Origin: a virus
DNA length: 49,556 nt
Virus record (IMG/VR): IMGVR_UViG_3300045612_000264
Span: 1-49,556 of that record
Reading direction: 5' to 3' (one strand)
The translations under genes and the position numbers were made by a program. Positions 8,236 through 15,971 of the stretch are shown one piece after another. The notes beneath the pieces were generated by a model. It was given only the letters and a program-made list of their open reading frames with translations, was not told the origin of the DNA and did not search any database. Position 1 is the stretch's first letter; each line of letters starts with the position of its first letter.

Positions 8236-8733
8236 TTATTCTAATTCTATTCCTTGCTCAGCAGCTGCAAGTTGTTTTTCGAGATCTTTGACTACTAAAT
8301 TATCTTGCTGGATCAGAGCTAAAGTTTCTTCAAAAGTTTTCCAAAGAGAAACAAAGTGTTCGATTTCTTTTTCTCCCTTTCCTTCCATTTTTAAGATAAA
8401 GTAATGTGAAGCCTCAACCTCTAAGTTAGTGAAATAAATAACACCATTCTTAATACCTTCAGATTTTACCTCATCAATTCTTTTTAAAATTTCTTTAACC
8501 CCAAGAGATTCTTTAGATCTCCACTGAACTTCCTCTCTCATATAGGTTTCAAATCTATGTAAAAGCGAGTCATTCATTGATACCGCATACTCCTTATTTT
8601 TAAGACTTGCTTTGTAATTTTCAAGATCTTCTTTAATGGATTTCACTTTTTCAGTATCAACTTTACTGATAAACTTCTCAAGTGCTGCTTCATTTGTAGC
8701 TTCCATCACTTCTGCTGATTGTTTTTTTACCAT
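8236..8733 (-). CDS. Coiled-coil hypothetical protein
   Basis: 165 aa, acidic and almost entirely helical (for example KVKSIKEDLENYKASLKNKE and VKDLEKQLAAAEQGIELE). No family recognised. The central FETYMREEVQWRSKESLGVKE may be a short conserved core. It has its own A/T-rich leader and is followed by a strong terminator, so it can be expressed separately from the downstream structural genes. Confidence 0.6.
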   Translation of the reverse strand: MVKKQSAEVMEATNEAALEKFISKVDTEKVKSIKEDLENYKASLKNKEYAVSMNDSLLHRFETYMREEVQWRSKESLGVKEILKRIDEVKSEGIKNGVIYFTNLEVEASHYFILKMEGKGEKEIEHFVSLWKTFEETLALIQQDNLVVKDLEKQLAAAEQGIELE

Positions 8734-8777
8734 TTGATTTTTTTTATTTTTATAGTGATTAATGATTAATAAGTTTC

Positions 8778-9533
8778 TTATATACCGTGCATTTCTCTAA
8801 ATTTTTGAGCTAATTCTATAAACTGCCCAAGATAGTCTTTCATTTCATAGTCATGTACGACAAAAGTTTGTATATCTGAAGTTTGCTCGTTTGCTATTCT
8901 TATCCTTCCTTGTTTAGGAACTTCGTTATATTTTTCTGCACACATAAACATGTATGCAGATATCTGTAGCTTATAACTTAAAATATCATCCCCGTCTTTT
9001 AAAGAAGTAGAAGATTTAAAGTCATCTACGATTAGATTATATTCTTTGTCCCTATAAACGAAATCACAAGCTCCTGCCCATCCTCCCTTAAAAGTTGTAT
9101 ACAAGAAAGCTTCATTATCAACCACCTCTTCTATATCCTCCCAAAAATTTGTGTGATGGAAGTTCCAGAAAAGATCTCTCCCTTTTTTTACATATTTAGA
9201 ATATTTCCCCTCGTCTCTCTTAGATTCTTCGATAGCAAATATCTGTGCTTTCTTTAGGGATCTATCAACATCTTTTTCTTTTGTCCACTCGAGCAGAAAA
9301 AGTTCAAGCATTCTGTGCATAACAGTTCCCCTCTCAGCTGCATCATATAGTATTTTGTTCCATCTATCCTCACCAAAATGCTCTTTTAATTTTTCATACT
9401 TTTCGTTCTTTACTAATTTTAGGATCGTAGTAACGGAAGGCAAAATTAAAGGAGCTTCACCAGCTCCTTCTACTACATAAGCTCTTCCCCAAGGAAATGC
9501 TTGACGGTTTATTTGTATATCAGAAGATAACAT
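8778..9533 (-). CDS. RecB-like PD-(D/E)xK nuclease
   Basis: 251 aa. The RecB/Cas4-type nuclease motifs are in order: RGTVMHRMLELF (motif I His, ~residue 68), GWAGACDFVYRD (motif II Asp), LIVDDFKSSTS (D-x-K, motif III) and YKLQISAYMFM (the QxxxY motif). The family hydrolyses DNA with two metal ions; phage members act in recombination, repair or host-DNA turnover. The iron-sulfur cysteines of Cas4/AddB are absent. It overlaps the following small membrane gene by 14 nt. Confidence 0.8.
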   Translation of the reverse strand: MLSSDIQINRQAFPWGRAYVVEGAGEAPLILPSVTTILKLVKNEKYEKLKEHFGEDRWNKILYDAAERGTVMHRMLELFLLEWTKEKDVDRSLKKAQIFAIEESKRDEGKYSKYVKKGRDLFWNFHHTNFWEDIEEVVDNEAFLYTTFKGGWAGACDFVYRDKEYNLIVDDFKSSTSLKDGDDILSYKLQISAYMFMCAEKYNEVPKQGRIRIANEQTSDIQTFVVHDYEMKDYLGQFIELAQKFREMHGI

Positions 9534-9981
9534 TCCATAAATATTTAATTCCTCCCCAGAGCCAACTTATAAATCCAAATTTATATTGTAGCCAGATTAG
9601 AATAAGGATTAATATTGTCCTATAAATTACCCATCTAATTGAAAGTCTTTGGAAGTATGGACTATAAACTATCAGATAAGAAAAAGAGTTTGGTATCGGA
9701 GATATAGCAGGCATTATTATTTCCTGTAGATTCAGTGAAGTGAGATACTTGTTAAGAGGTCTAGACTCCTCTAAAATGTATGCGGCTCTAATCTCTTCGG
9801 GGGGATCAGGTGAATAAATAACTTCTGGGGGGAGATTAACTACGGTGTATATTCTTCCTATCCAATCTACTCTTAGTTTGAATCTTTCCCACTCTATAGA
9901 TTTCTCATTTTTCTTTATTGTTCTTCTTATAAATAAATAGTTCTTAATGTCTGTTATAACTCTTTTAAAAGGATATCTCAT
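9520..9981 (-). CDS. Hypothetical protein with C-terminal membrane segment
   Basis: 153 aa, unrecognised. The N-terminus is basic (MRYPFKRVITDIKNYLFIRR), the middle is proline-rich (NLPPEVIYSPDPPEEIRAAY), and the last 45 residues are very hydrophobic with Trp (WVIYRTILILILIWLQYKF; FISWLWGGIKYLW). Probably membrane-anchored. Overlaps the nuclease gene start. Confidence 0.55.
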   Translation of the reverse strand: MRYPFKRVITDIKNYLFIRRTIKKNEKSIEWERFKLRVDWIGRIYTVVNLPPEVIYSPDPPEEIRAAYILEESRPLNKYLTSLNLQEIIMPAISPIPNSFSYLIVYSPYFQRLSIRWVIYRTILILILIWLQYKFGFISWLWGGIKYLWNVIF

Positions 9982-10015
9982 ATCAATTATATCTATCTAT
10001 AAGGAAAAGTTACGA

Positions 10016-10639
10016 TCAATTATTAAAAGTTAAATTAACACCAGGAAACATCTCTCTAACTTTTAATCTTGCTCTTCTAATTCTGGTTGCAATAGCTCTT
10101 TTCTTCATACCATACTTGTCTGCAATCTCTTTATATTTCATTCTTAGTATTTCACGATCAAAAAGAATATCTTTGTAGATTTCCGGTAGATCTTTCATTT
10201 TCTCTATGACGTTATCATATAAATTTTCCATCTCGTCATTTTCCGTGCTGATGTAATCAAATTCTGCTTCTAGTGTTACTGGAGATGAACTTATTGTTGG
10301 ATACGAAGAGTCCTCGGATTCCTCATTACTTCGTACCACTTCGTGTGTCATTGGTAAATATCTGTCCTCATTCTTTTTAATCCCTAGAGATTCATTTCTT
10401 GCAATGTTATATATCCACGTAGAAAAATTTCCTCTCGATGGATCGTACTGAGATATTTTAGTCCATATTTTAGCCATGGTGTTAGAAAGTGCATCCTCTG
10501 CAGCTTCTTGTTCTATTAATATAGATTTACAATGATTTAGTAGTCCCGGTTTAATTCTTTTATATAATTCAACAAAATCTTTCTCCGAATACGTTCTCAT
10601 AAAAATTTCTGCCAATTCTTGAATGTTCTTTACTGCCAT
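10016..10639 (-). CDS. ECF-type sigma-70 family factor
   Basis: 207 aa. Region 2: AEDALSNTMAKIWTKI, then YDPSRGNFSTWIYNIARN (residues ~50-90). Region 4: a helix-turn-helix in LRMKYKEIADKYGMKKRA, then IATRIRRARLKVREMF (~155-200). An acidic linker separates them. This is the layout of extracytoplasmic-function sigma factors and is distinct from the gp55-like factor at 2890. It should redirect host RNA polymerase, perhaps to middle promoters. It lies directly downstream of dCMP deaminase. Confidence 0.85.
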   Translation of the reverse strand: MAVKNIQELAEIFMRTYSEKDFVELYKRIKPGLLNHCKSILIEQEAAEDALSNTMAKIWTKISQYDPSRGNFSTWIYNIARNESLGIKKNEDRYLPMTHEVVRSNEESEDSSYPTISSSPVTLEAEFDYISTENDEMENLYDNVIEKMKDLPEIYKDILFDREILRMKYKEIADKYGMKKRAIATRIRRARLKVREMFPGVNLTFNN

Positions 10640-10652
10640 ATTACGTTATTTT

Positions 10653-11090
10653 TTAAATGCTTATTTTCTTTATTTCTATACCCGCTTCCTCAAAAAGTTT
10701 AAAAGAATCTGTATTTCTGTATGTTTCAGAATAAACAATTCTTTTTATTCCCGCTTGTATGATTAACTTAGCGCAATCAAAACAAGGAGACAAAGTCACG
10801 TAGAGAGTAGCTCCCTCCGCACTGTTAGTGCTCTTAGCTATTTTAGTTATGGCATTGGCTTCTGCGTGTAACACAGTAGGAAGCGTGTTGTTATTGCAGT
10901 CTTCGCATTTATTAGAAAATCCAGAGGGTGTTCCGTTGTATCCGTCAGATATTATTTGCCTATCCTTTACAATTAAGCATCCTACTTTGTTCCTTTTACA
11001 ATGAGAATTTTCCGACCAAACATCGGCCATTCTTAAATAGAGAGAGTCAATTTTATTCTGCTTGTGCTTCTGTAGGCTCTGATTGATCAT
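10653..11090 (-). CDS. cd: dCMP deaminase
   Basis: 145 aa. Zinc-dependent deamination of dCMP to dUMP, feeding dTMP synthesis. The catalytic motifs are visible: HAEANAITKIA (His and the proton-shuttle Glu) and TLSPCFDCAKLII (PCxxC zinc ligands). An upstream Cys pair (CEDCNNNTLPTVLHAE) matches the second zinc site of T4-type enzymes. The start at 11090 keeps the first helix (KIDSLYLRMADVWSENSHC) and overlaps the upstream gene by 38 nt; a later ATG at 11030 would cut that helix. Functionally linked to the predicted dCMP hydroxymethylase at 36158. Confidence 0.9.
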   Translation of the reverse strand: MINQSLQKHKQNKIDSLYLRMADVWSENSHCKRNKVGCLIVKDRQIISDGYNGTPSGFSNKCEDCNNNTLPTVLHAEANAITKIAKSTNSAEGATLYVTLSPCFDCAKLIIQAGIKRIVYSETYRNTDSFKLFEEAGIEIKKISI

Positions 11091-11328
11091 CAGATTCTTG
11101 GAATTTAAGAGGTGTAACTTCTATTTTAAATCTCTCTACAATATGGAAAGTTTCCATAAGTCTAAATACCCCAAGAAGATTAAGTACTTGATTTACTTCG
11201 TCTTCGGTAAAATTTGTTTTTTCCTCATTTTCCAAAATTTCCAAACATTCTTTGTAGCCTCCGTAGGCATTCAGGAACTCAACCAGTGTTGATCTGAGCT
11301 CCTTTGTAACTTCATAGTTTTTACTCAT
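11053..11328 (-). CDS. Small hypothetical protein
   Basis: 91 aa, acidic, helical, unrecognised (ELRSTLVEFLNAYGGYKECL; VNQVLNLLGVFRLMETFHIV). It opens the deaminase-sigma operon. An A/T-rich leader with AATATATTTATG lies upstream, and its 3' end overlaps the deaminase start. Confidence 0.55.
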   Translation of the reverse strand: MSKNYEVTKELRSTLVEFLNAYGGYKECLEILENEEKTNFTEDEVNQVLNLLGVFRLMETFHIVERFKIEVTPLKFQESDDQSEPTEAQAE

Positions 11329-11388
11329 AATTTATTATTTAGGTTTATTTTACATAAATATATTAAGTCCACATTAAAAGTAAATGAC

Positions 11389-13170
11389 CTAATGGAATTT
11401 TTTATCGTTAGATATAACTATTAGAGGATTTTTTAAAGTATTATTAAGCTGAGTTAGTAATGATACCATAGATTTCATGATGTCTCCAAGTTCTTTATTT
11501 ATTTTATCTTGATCCTCTTTTTTTGTTTTATCTTCAGATTCTTTTTGTTGGGTTTCTTCGGTTTTTATTTCGTTCGTTGTCTCTTGTTTTTTATCCTCTG
11601 TTTTATTTTCAGTACTTGCTGCTATCTCAGTTTTTACTTCTTCTTTCTTTTCGTTTTTTGATTCTGTACCTGGTGTAGCTACACTAGATAGATTTTGTGT
11701 TACTATTTCTTTTATAGGCGTATTAACCACAGAAGTTTCAGGTTTTTTGTCCATATTTCCTGAAATTTTTTCCTCTAACTTAGTTTCTTTATTTTCCGCT
11801 TTAGGTTTATTATCATTTTTTCCTCCCCCTTCTACTCCTTTAGGCTTAGTAATTCCTAATTCACTTAGAATTTTATCTGCCTTTGGGCTACCAGAAGCTT
11901 CCCCTTTTGCTCCTTTATCTTTTCCTTCTTCTCCTCCCTCCTTAGACACGGGTGCTTTTATCCCTAGCATTTCTAGTATTCCTTTAGCCGATTGACTAAG
12001 TTCTGGTAGTCCTCCACCTGCTGTTGTCCCTTTATTTTCTCCAGTATTAGTTTTAGCTTCTTCTATCTTTCCTGTGCTTCCTGCTCCCGTTGTTCCGGTA
12101 GTTCCAGTGGATCCCTTCTCTGTTAAATTCTCAGTACTTGTAGTAGCAGTAGGTCCAGTACCAGATACTTCTTGTTTTGGTGTCGTGGTGGAAACTCCTT
12201 CTACTGATGACACAGCACCAGTTGCACCAGTTGCACTGGGAGGGGTTTCTGCAGTAGCTGGGCCTGTTGCGCCTGTGGCAGATGCAGATTTCTTTTCCTC
12301 TAGCTTTTGTTCTGTAGTAGCTCCGGTAGCACCAGTAGCTCCAGTGGCACCAGGTAGTAGTGTTCTTATATCCTCAACAGTTCCTCCTTTAGATTTTTCT
12401 ATTAATTTTTTTAAATTATCGTCATATTTTTCGGACATGTTTATAACGCTCTCGCTAGTAAAACCTTCCGCTTCTAGAACTTTAGCTAAAGCAGAAATTA
12501 TAGCCATATTTTCTGGCGTATATAAAATAGGAGCATATTGACTAGCAATAACTGATTCTTTAACATTAAAATAATCCAGTAAATTTTGGAATTTATCTAA
12601 AAGAGGATCGAATTTAATTTTTTCATCCTTTATTTTACTATTGAAATCGTCCTTAACCTCTTCGAATGAGTCAAACTTCTCTACATCACCAAGGCCTAGA
12701 TTATCTATTATTTCAGTAACCTTACCCTCTTTAAGTACTAGTGCATTTCTAATCTTTTTCTCTGCAGATTGCTTAGACATTTCGAAAATCTCTTTTCCGT
12801 CTATTGTTTCTCCCTTATCTAATTTTCTTTTTATAGATCGTTTATCTGCTTCAGCCCCGGAATAAGCTTCTCTGTAATATATAGCATTGGTATCTATTGC
12901 AGGATCTAGCTCTTTAATATTCTTACTATATGAATCATTATAGAACTTAATAGCTTCTCCCGTTACTTTGTCTACAGCTTTTTTCTTTTCTACTAAGTCC
13001 TCGTCTATTTCTTTCCCCGTTGTACGTACATTTACTCCGTCTGATATTACTCTTGCTTTATCCTGTTCTTCATACTTTGCTCTATCAAAAGCACCTACTG
13101 ATGATTTAAAAACCGGAAATTCCGATCCTGTTGCTCCTGCTGTTCCAGTTGCTCCCGTTTCTCCTGCCAA
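11389..13170 (-). CDS. Structural protein with collagen-like GATG repeats
   Basis: 593 aa from a TTG start (MAGETGATGTAGATG), with a late-type GTATATAAAAT box 15-25 nt upstream. Collagen-like G-x-T/G-x-x tracts occur at the N-terminus, near residues 275-290 (PGATGATGATGATT) and as GTTGTTGAG/ATGATG blocks to ~370. Residues ~30-270 are helical and charged; the last 200 are a Lys/Glu-rich low-complexity region ending in a hydrophobic helix (LGDIMKSMVSLLTQLNNTL). The length equals T4 gp29 (590 aa) and it follows the gp26-like gene, but nothing in the sequence supports a tape-measure call. Virion protein by context. Confidence 0.55.
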   Translation of the reverse strand: MAGETGATGTAGATGSEFPVFKSSVGAFDRAKYEEQDKARVISDGVNVRTTGKEIDEDLVEKKKAVDKVTGEAIKFYNDSYSKNIKELDPAIDTNAIYYREAYSGAEADKRSIKRKLDKGETIDGKEIFEMSKQSAEKKIRNALVLKEGKVTEIIDNLGLGDVEKFDSFEEVKDDFNSKIKDEKIKFDPLLDKFQNLLDYFNVKESVIASQYAPILYTPENMAIISALAKVLEAEGFTSESVINMSEKYDDNLKKLIEKSKGGTVEDIRTLLPGATGATGATGATTEQKLEEKKSASATGATGPATAETPPSATGATGAVSSVEGVSTTTPKQEVSGTGPTATTSTENLTEKGSTGTTGTTGAGSTGKIEEAKTNTGENKGTTAGGGLPELSQSAKGILEMLGIKAPVSKEGGEEGKDKGAKGEASGSPKADKILSELGITKPKGVEGGGKNDNKPKAENKETKLEEKISGNMDKKPETSVVNTPIKEIVTQNLSSVATPGTESKNEKKEEVKTEIAASTENKTEDKKQETTNEIKTEETQQKESEDKTKKEDQDKINKELGDIMKSMVSLLTQLNNTLKNPLIVISNDKKFH

Positions 13171-13184
13171 AATTTATTTTTATT

Positions 13185-13193
13185 TTATATACC
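13185..13193 (-). promoter_or_regulatory. Late-type promoter box GGTATATAA
   Basis: GGTATATAAAATAAAAATAAA on the minus strand, just after the terminator at 13198-13223 and before the TTG start at 13170. A terminator-promoter junction that isolates the collagen-like gene. Confidence 0.5.
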
Positions 13194-13197
13194 TAAA

Positions 13198-13223
13198 AAG
13201 CCAAAAAGTTATCTTTTTGGCTT
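13198..13223 (-). terminator. Intrinsic terminator after the hub gene
   Basis: AAGCCAAAAAG-ataa-CTTTTTGGCTT (11-bp perfect stem), then TTT. The stop codon of the frameshift extension (TAA, 13209-13211) lies in the loop, so the stem covers the end of that reading frame. Confidence 0.75.
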
Positions 13224-13388
13224 CGAAAATGTAAAGGCCTCTACTAGATCGCCTTGTTCTACTTTTTTATTTTCCCTCTCTATTTTTTCGTTTAACTTAT
13301 CTATAAACAATTGATATTCATAGAAAGGAAGAGATTCTAAAGTGTCTATGGATAGTTTAAATTCTTCCCACAGCCTAAACTTAATATC
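13209..13388 (-). CDS. +1 frameshift extension of the gp26-like hub protein
   Basis: 59 codons in the +1 frame, beginning at the UGA stop of the gp26-like gene. The sequence there is CTA CTT TGA TAT, the same CUU-UGA used by bacterial prfB for +1 frameshifting; a slip of the P-site tRNA gives GAT ATT AAG. The product starts DIKFRLWEEFKLSIDTLE, then LPFYEYQLFIDKLNEKI, a helical segment like the small proteins following gp26 homologues. The frame is also open 5' of the site, with only GTG codons (for example at 13484) as possible starts inside the gp26 zinc ribbon. An independent 91-aa gene from that GTG is the alternative. Confidence 0.55.
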   Translation of the reverse strand, partial: DIKFRLWEEFKLSIDTLESLPFYEYQLFIDKLNEKIERENKKVEQGDLVEAFTFSKPKR

Positions 13389-14424
13389 AAAGTAGTTGGC
13401 TAAAGATATCTGAAATAACGAAAAGAGATCTGTACCCTCCGGGAAATGATATATCTGCTGTGACCTCCCCCTCACAGCTTTCACATTTACTATAAATTCT
13501 TGATTTGGTAGCGAAATTAATCTTCTCCGTTATCTGATCAGCTATAGAGAACTGAAGTGGTGTCCATTCTGTAGATGCCCTTTCGTATTGATCATATACA
13601 GATTCATCTAATCCTCTCCAATCTGGTATTATGAAAGAAGCCACTTTAGCAAAGCTCTCATCAAAATTTTTTCCCTTTCTCCTTTTGTCTGCTAGTATTT
13701 TTCTACATATAGTAGTAACACCGACTGTAGGAATATAAAGATCCATTTCTTGGCTTCCATCCTTAGGTACAAATTTAAACGAATAGCTTTCTCTGCTGTA
13801 TCTTTTAAGAATCTTAGAATCAACTACAAAGCTATCTAATAGGTTAGATCTTAATTCTAACATATCTGGAACATTGCAGTCGGGTTTTGTACAATTTTTA
13901 GTTACAGGGAGTAGTATTTTATTTTCTCCTCTTATAAAAGTAATATCTCTAATAGACATTATAATATAAAATCTATCCTCGTACCAAAGATCATATGATT
14001 CTAAAAAGCCCCCGTTCCATCTTATTTTCATACACTTAGAAAGAATAGCATTCAATTTATCATCTAAATCTATCCTATCATCCTCGTCAACGGTAGAAAA
14101 TTGTCTTATCTCCTTAACCCCTGCTGCTTTTATTGCAATCTCAAACCCCTCAGGGTAACCAAATCCCTTCGAGGGTAGATTAGTAACCGGTATATTTTTC
14201 CAGTCATTCTCTAGACCCATAGGGGTTCTGGTAACGTTTACTTTACCTAAGTTGTTTGTTTGATTTTGGACTGATTGTTTATTTTGAGCGGGATTAGCTT
14301 CATTGTTTATCCAATCAGGTATAGTGTATGATCCAACGTCTGGATCCTGATCATATTCGAATTTAGATTCCGCTTCTTTTCTGCCCAGCTGATTAAGCAA
14401 TTCGTCGTCCATATTATGTTCCAT
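13387..14424 (-). CDS. 26: Baseplate hub protein, gp26-like with zinc-binding motifs
   Basis: 345 aa (T4 gp26 is 208). Hallmarks: NLPSKGFGYPEGFEIAIKAA (~residues 83-102), the usual N-terminal block of this family; DLWYEDRFYIIMSIRDITF; and two Cys pairs, NCTKPDCNVPDM and CESCEGEVTADI, that can form one zinc ribbon. gp26 is part of the T4 baseplate hub assembly pathway. It starts at ATG 14424 (a second Met is at residue 5), 12 nt after the small membrane gene. It ends in CUU-UGA, a predicted +1 recoding site leading into a 59-aa extension. Confidence 0.75.
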   Translation of the reverse strand: MEHNMDDELLNQLGRKEAESKFEYDQDPDVGSYTIPDWINNEANPAQNKQSVQNQTNNLGKVNVTRTPMGLENDWKNIPVTNLPSKGFGYPEGFEIAIKAAGVKEIRQFSTVDEDDRIDLDDKLNAILSKCMKIRWNGGFLESYDLWYEDRFYIIMSIRDITFIRGENKILLPVTKNCTKPDCNVPDMLELRSNLLDSFVVDSKILKRYSRESYSFKFVPKDGSQEMDLYIPTVGVTTICRKILADKRRKGKNFDESFAKVASFIIPDWRGLDESVYDQYERASTEWTPLQFSIADQITEKINFATKSRIYSKCESCEGEVTADISFPGGYRSLFVISDIFSQLL

Positions 14425-14435
14425 ACTATTTCTTC

Positions 14436-14663
14436 TTATATCTCTTTTACCTTTTCTTTGCTGTTTAGTTTCTTATTTGAAGATAAAAAGAAATAAAGCC
14501 CAAAGAAAAGTCCCGAAAGGAAGTAGAAAATTGCTACTGTATGCCAGTAGGAATTTGTCCATCCCATTATCGCTGCAAAAAGGATGTCGAATCCGAAGGG
14601 ATTGAAGAAAGTTGCTAAAACTAAGCAAACTGAAGCCGTTCTTGTTCTTCTTTTTTGATTCAC
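14436..14663 (-). CDS. Small two-helix membrane protein
   Basis: 75 aa from a GTG start at 14663. Two hydrophobic helices: ASVCLVLATFFNPFGFDILF and WHTVAIFYFLSGLFFGLYFF, with a GWTNSYW loop. The pattern (FFNPFGFD, TxSYW, FxGLYFF) is familiar from small proteins next to tail genes in phages of Bacteroidota. An ATG at 14676 opens a different frame that loses the membrane pattern, so the GTG frame is preferred. Function unknown. Confidence 0.6.
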   Translation of the reverse strand: MNQKRRTRTASVCLVLATFFNPFGFDILFAAIMGWTNSYWHTVAIFYFLSGLFFGLYFFLSSNKKLNSKEKVKEI

Positions 14664-14710
14664 AATCGTCGTCCATATTATTTTAATTTAACATTCTAAG
14701 TTTTAACAAA

Positions 14711-14744
14711 AACAAAAAATGGAGACTTTGTTGAGTCTCCATTT
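14711..14744 (-). terminator. Intrinsic terminator after the tail tube gene
   Basis: Minus strand AAATGGAGACT-caacaa-AGTCTCCATTT, then T-rich. An 11-bp perfect stem 20 nt after the stop of the second tube gene. Confidence 0.85.
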
Positions 14745-14764
14745 ATATATTAAATTAAATAAAA

Positions 14765-15343
14765 TTAGTTAAAAACATCTTCGAAATAATCAGCTCTAAA
14801 TGATAAAGCTATTTTATAAGGGGTTGTACCGTTGCTGTAATCGAGATCTAAAGATTTAATCTGATCAACAGGGAAGCAATTTAGCAATTTAATTCTCCTA
14901 AATACGTCTCCTTGTTTGTTAAATATTGAGATAAGAATATAAGTTCCTCCAGCATATGTAGATTTTATTCCCATAGCACCAGTTAGAGGATTATAAACTA
15001 AATCTGACCACTGACGCAATGTTTTAAAAACATAGTTGCTGTTATTATCGCTAAGATTTGTTTCAAATTCGATTCTCACCTTAACACCTGTATCATCTAC
15101 CATACCTCCAGCGTATCTTCTTTTGGTAAATTTATATCTCTGTTCTGCAGGTTGTGGGTTTTTATCAACACTTAAACCAGTAACCGATAAAACATTTTCT
15201 ACTAAAAGAGTTCTACCTCCGTTTCCTTGCTCGTTTACGACCCCAGCAGGAGGCTGTATAATAACCTCAAATTGGTTAAGATATACAGGTTCGTACAATT
15301 GTACTGCCGCTTTTGCTGATGTAAAATGTGGTAATCCTGCCAT
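14765..15343 (-). CDS. 19: Tail tube protein, gp19-like (copy 2)
   Basis: 192 aa, paralogue of the next gene upstream. Shared features: MAGLPHFTSAKAAV N-terminus, YEPVYLNQFEVIIQPP, LSVTGLSVDKNP, YKFTKRRYAGG, the strongly conserved YVFKTLRQWSDLVYNPLTGAMG and NKQGDVFRRIKL. This is the T4 gp19/Hcp-like tube fold, whose hexameric rings line the sheath. T4 has one tube gene; two adjacent full-length copies imply a mixed tube or a special ring at one end. A TTATATAAAAATTAAAAAA leader precedes the ATG. Confidence 0.85.
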   Translation of the reverse strand: MAGLPHFTSAKAAVQLYEPVYLNQFEVIIQPPAGVVNEQGNGGRTLLVENVLSVTGLSVDKNPQPAEQRYKFTKRRYAGGMVDDTGVKVRIEFETNLSDNNSNYVFKTLRQWSDLVYNPLTGAMGIKSTYAGGTYILISIFNKQGDVFRRIKLLNCFPVDQIKSLDLDYSNGTTPYKIALSFRADYFEDVFN

Positions 15344-15354
15344 TTTTTTAATTT

Positions 15355-15927
15355 TTATATAAACACGTCATCGAAATAATCAACCGCCCAAGTAATATCT
15401 ATTTTATAAATAGATGTTTGGGTGTAGTTAAGCGCCATTTCTGGTATAGCTGACATCGGAAAGCAATCTCTAAGATTTATTTTTCTGAAAATATCTCCTT
15501 GCTTGTTGAAAACATTGATTAATATATTTCCAGTGTAATCTTTTTTAAGTCCCATAGCTCCTGTTAATGGATTGTAGATTAAATCTGACCACTGACGAAG
15601 TGTTTTAAAAACATACATAGAGTTATTCTCGTTAAGGTTGATTTCAAATCCCATACCAACGTCTAACCCAGTTCTTTGCGGAGCTGCGCCAGAATAATAC
15701 CTTTTAGCAAATTTATACTGTTGAGTAACCTCAGTGGGGTTCTGGTCTACCTGTAATCCTGTAACGTTTGTTACCTGCTCTAATAATATATTAGAACTTC
15801 CTGGATTTCCAGCCTGAACTGGAATAGCAGACGGAGGTGTAATAATAACTTCGAACTGGTTGAGGAAAACGGGTTCGAACTTGTTAACCGAAGCTTTAGA
15901 ACTTGTATAATGTGGTAATCCTGCCAT
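15355..15927 (-). CDS. 19: Tail tube protein, gp19-like (copy 1)
   Basis: 190 aa. Aligns end to end with copy 2 (MAGLPHYTSSKASVNKFEPV; QFEVIITPPSAIP; VTGLQVDQNP; YVFKTLRQWSDLIYNP; NKQGDIFRKINL). The two differ mainly in the loop after residue 35 and in the C-terminal strand. It lies directly after the sheath gene, the T4 order 18-19. A leader with AATATATAAAATAAAAAC suggests separate late initiation. Which copy builds the main tube cannot be told from sequence alone. Confidence 0.85.
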   Translation of the reverse strand: MAGLPHYTSSKASVNKFEPVFLNQFEVIITPPSAIPVQAGNPGSSNILLEQVTNVTGLQVDQNPTEVTQQYKFAKRYYSGAAPQRTGLDVGMGFEINLNENNSMYVFKTLRQWSDLIYNPLTGAMGLKKDYTGNILINVFNKQGDIFRKINLRDCFPMSAIPEMALNYTQTSIYKIDITWAVDYFDDVFI

Positions 15928-15971
15928 GTTTTTATTTTATATATTTACATTCAAGAATTCTCTACAATTTA

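Noticed and set aside
12074-12541. Plus-strand ORF with PVAPVAPVAP repeats
   Set aside because: It is the antisense image of the GATG repeats in the minus-strand 593-aa gene and has no promoter or start context.
11389-13170. Tape-measure protein (length equal to T4 gp29)
   Set aside because: The sequence is collagen-like and low-complexity rather than a long helical tape with membrane segments; length and position alone are not enough.
13209-13484. Independent 91-aa gene from GTG at 13484
   Set aside because: Its first third would overlap the conserved zinc-ribbon end of the hub gene and it has no ribosome-binding context; the CUU-UGA shift explains the frame better. Kept as an alternative.
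14473-14676. ATG-started 67-aa ORF overlapping the small membrane gene
   Set aside because: The other frame (GTG start, 14436-14663) encodes two clean membrane helices and a pattern familiar from tail-cluster proteins; this one does not.
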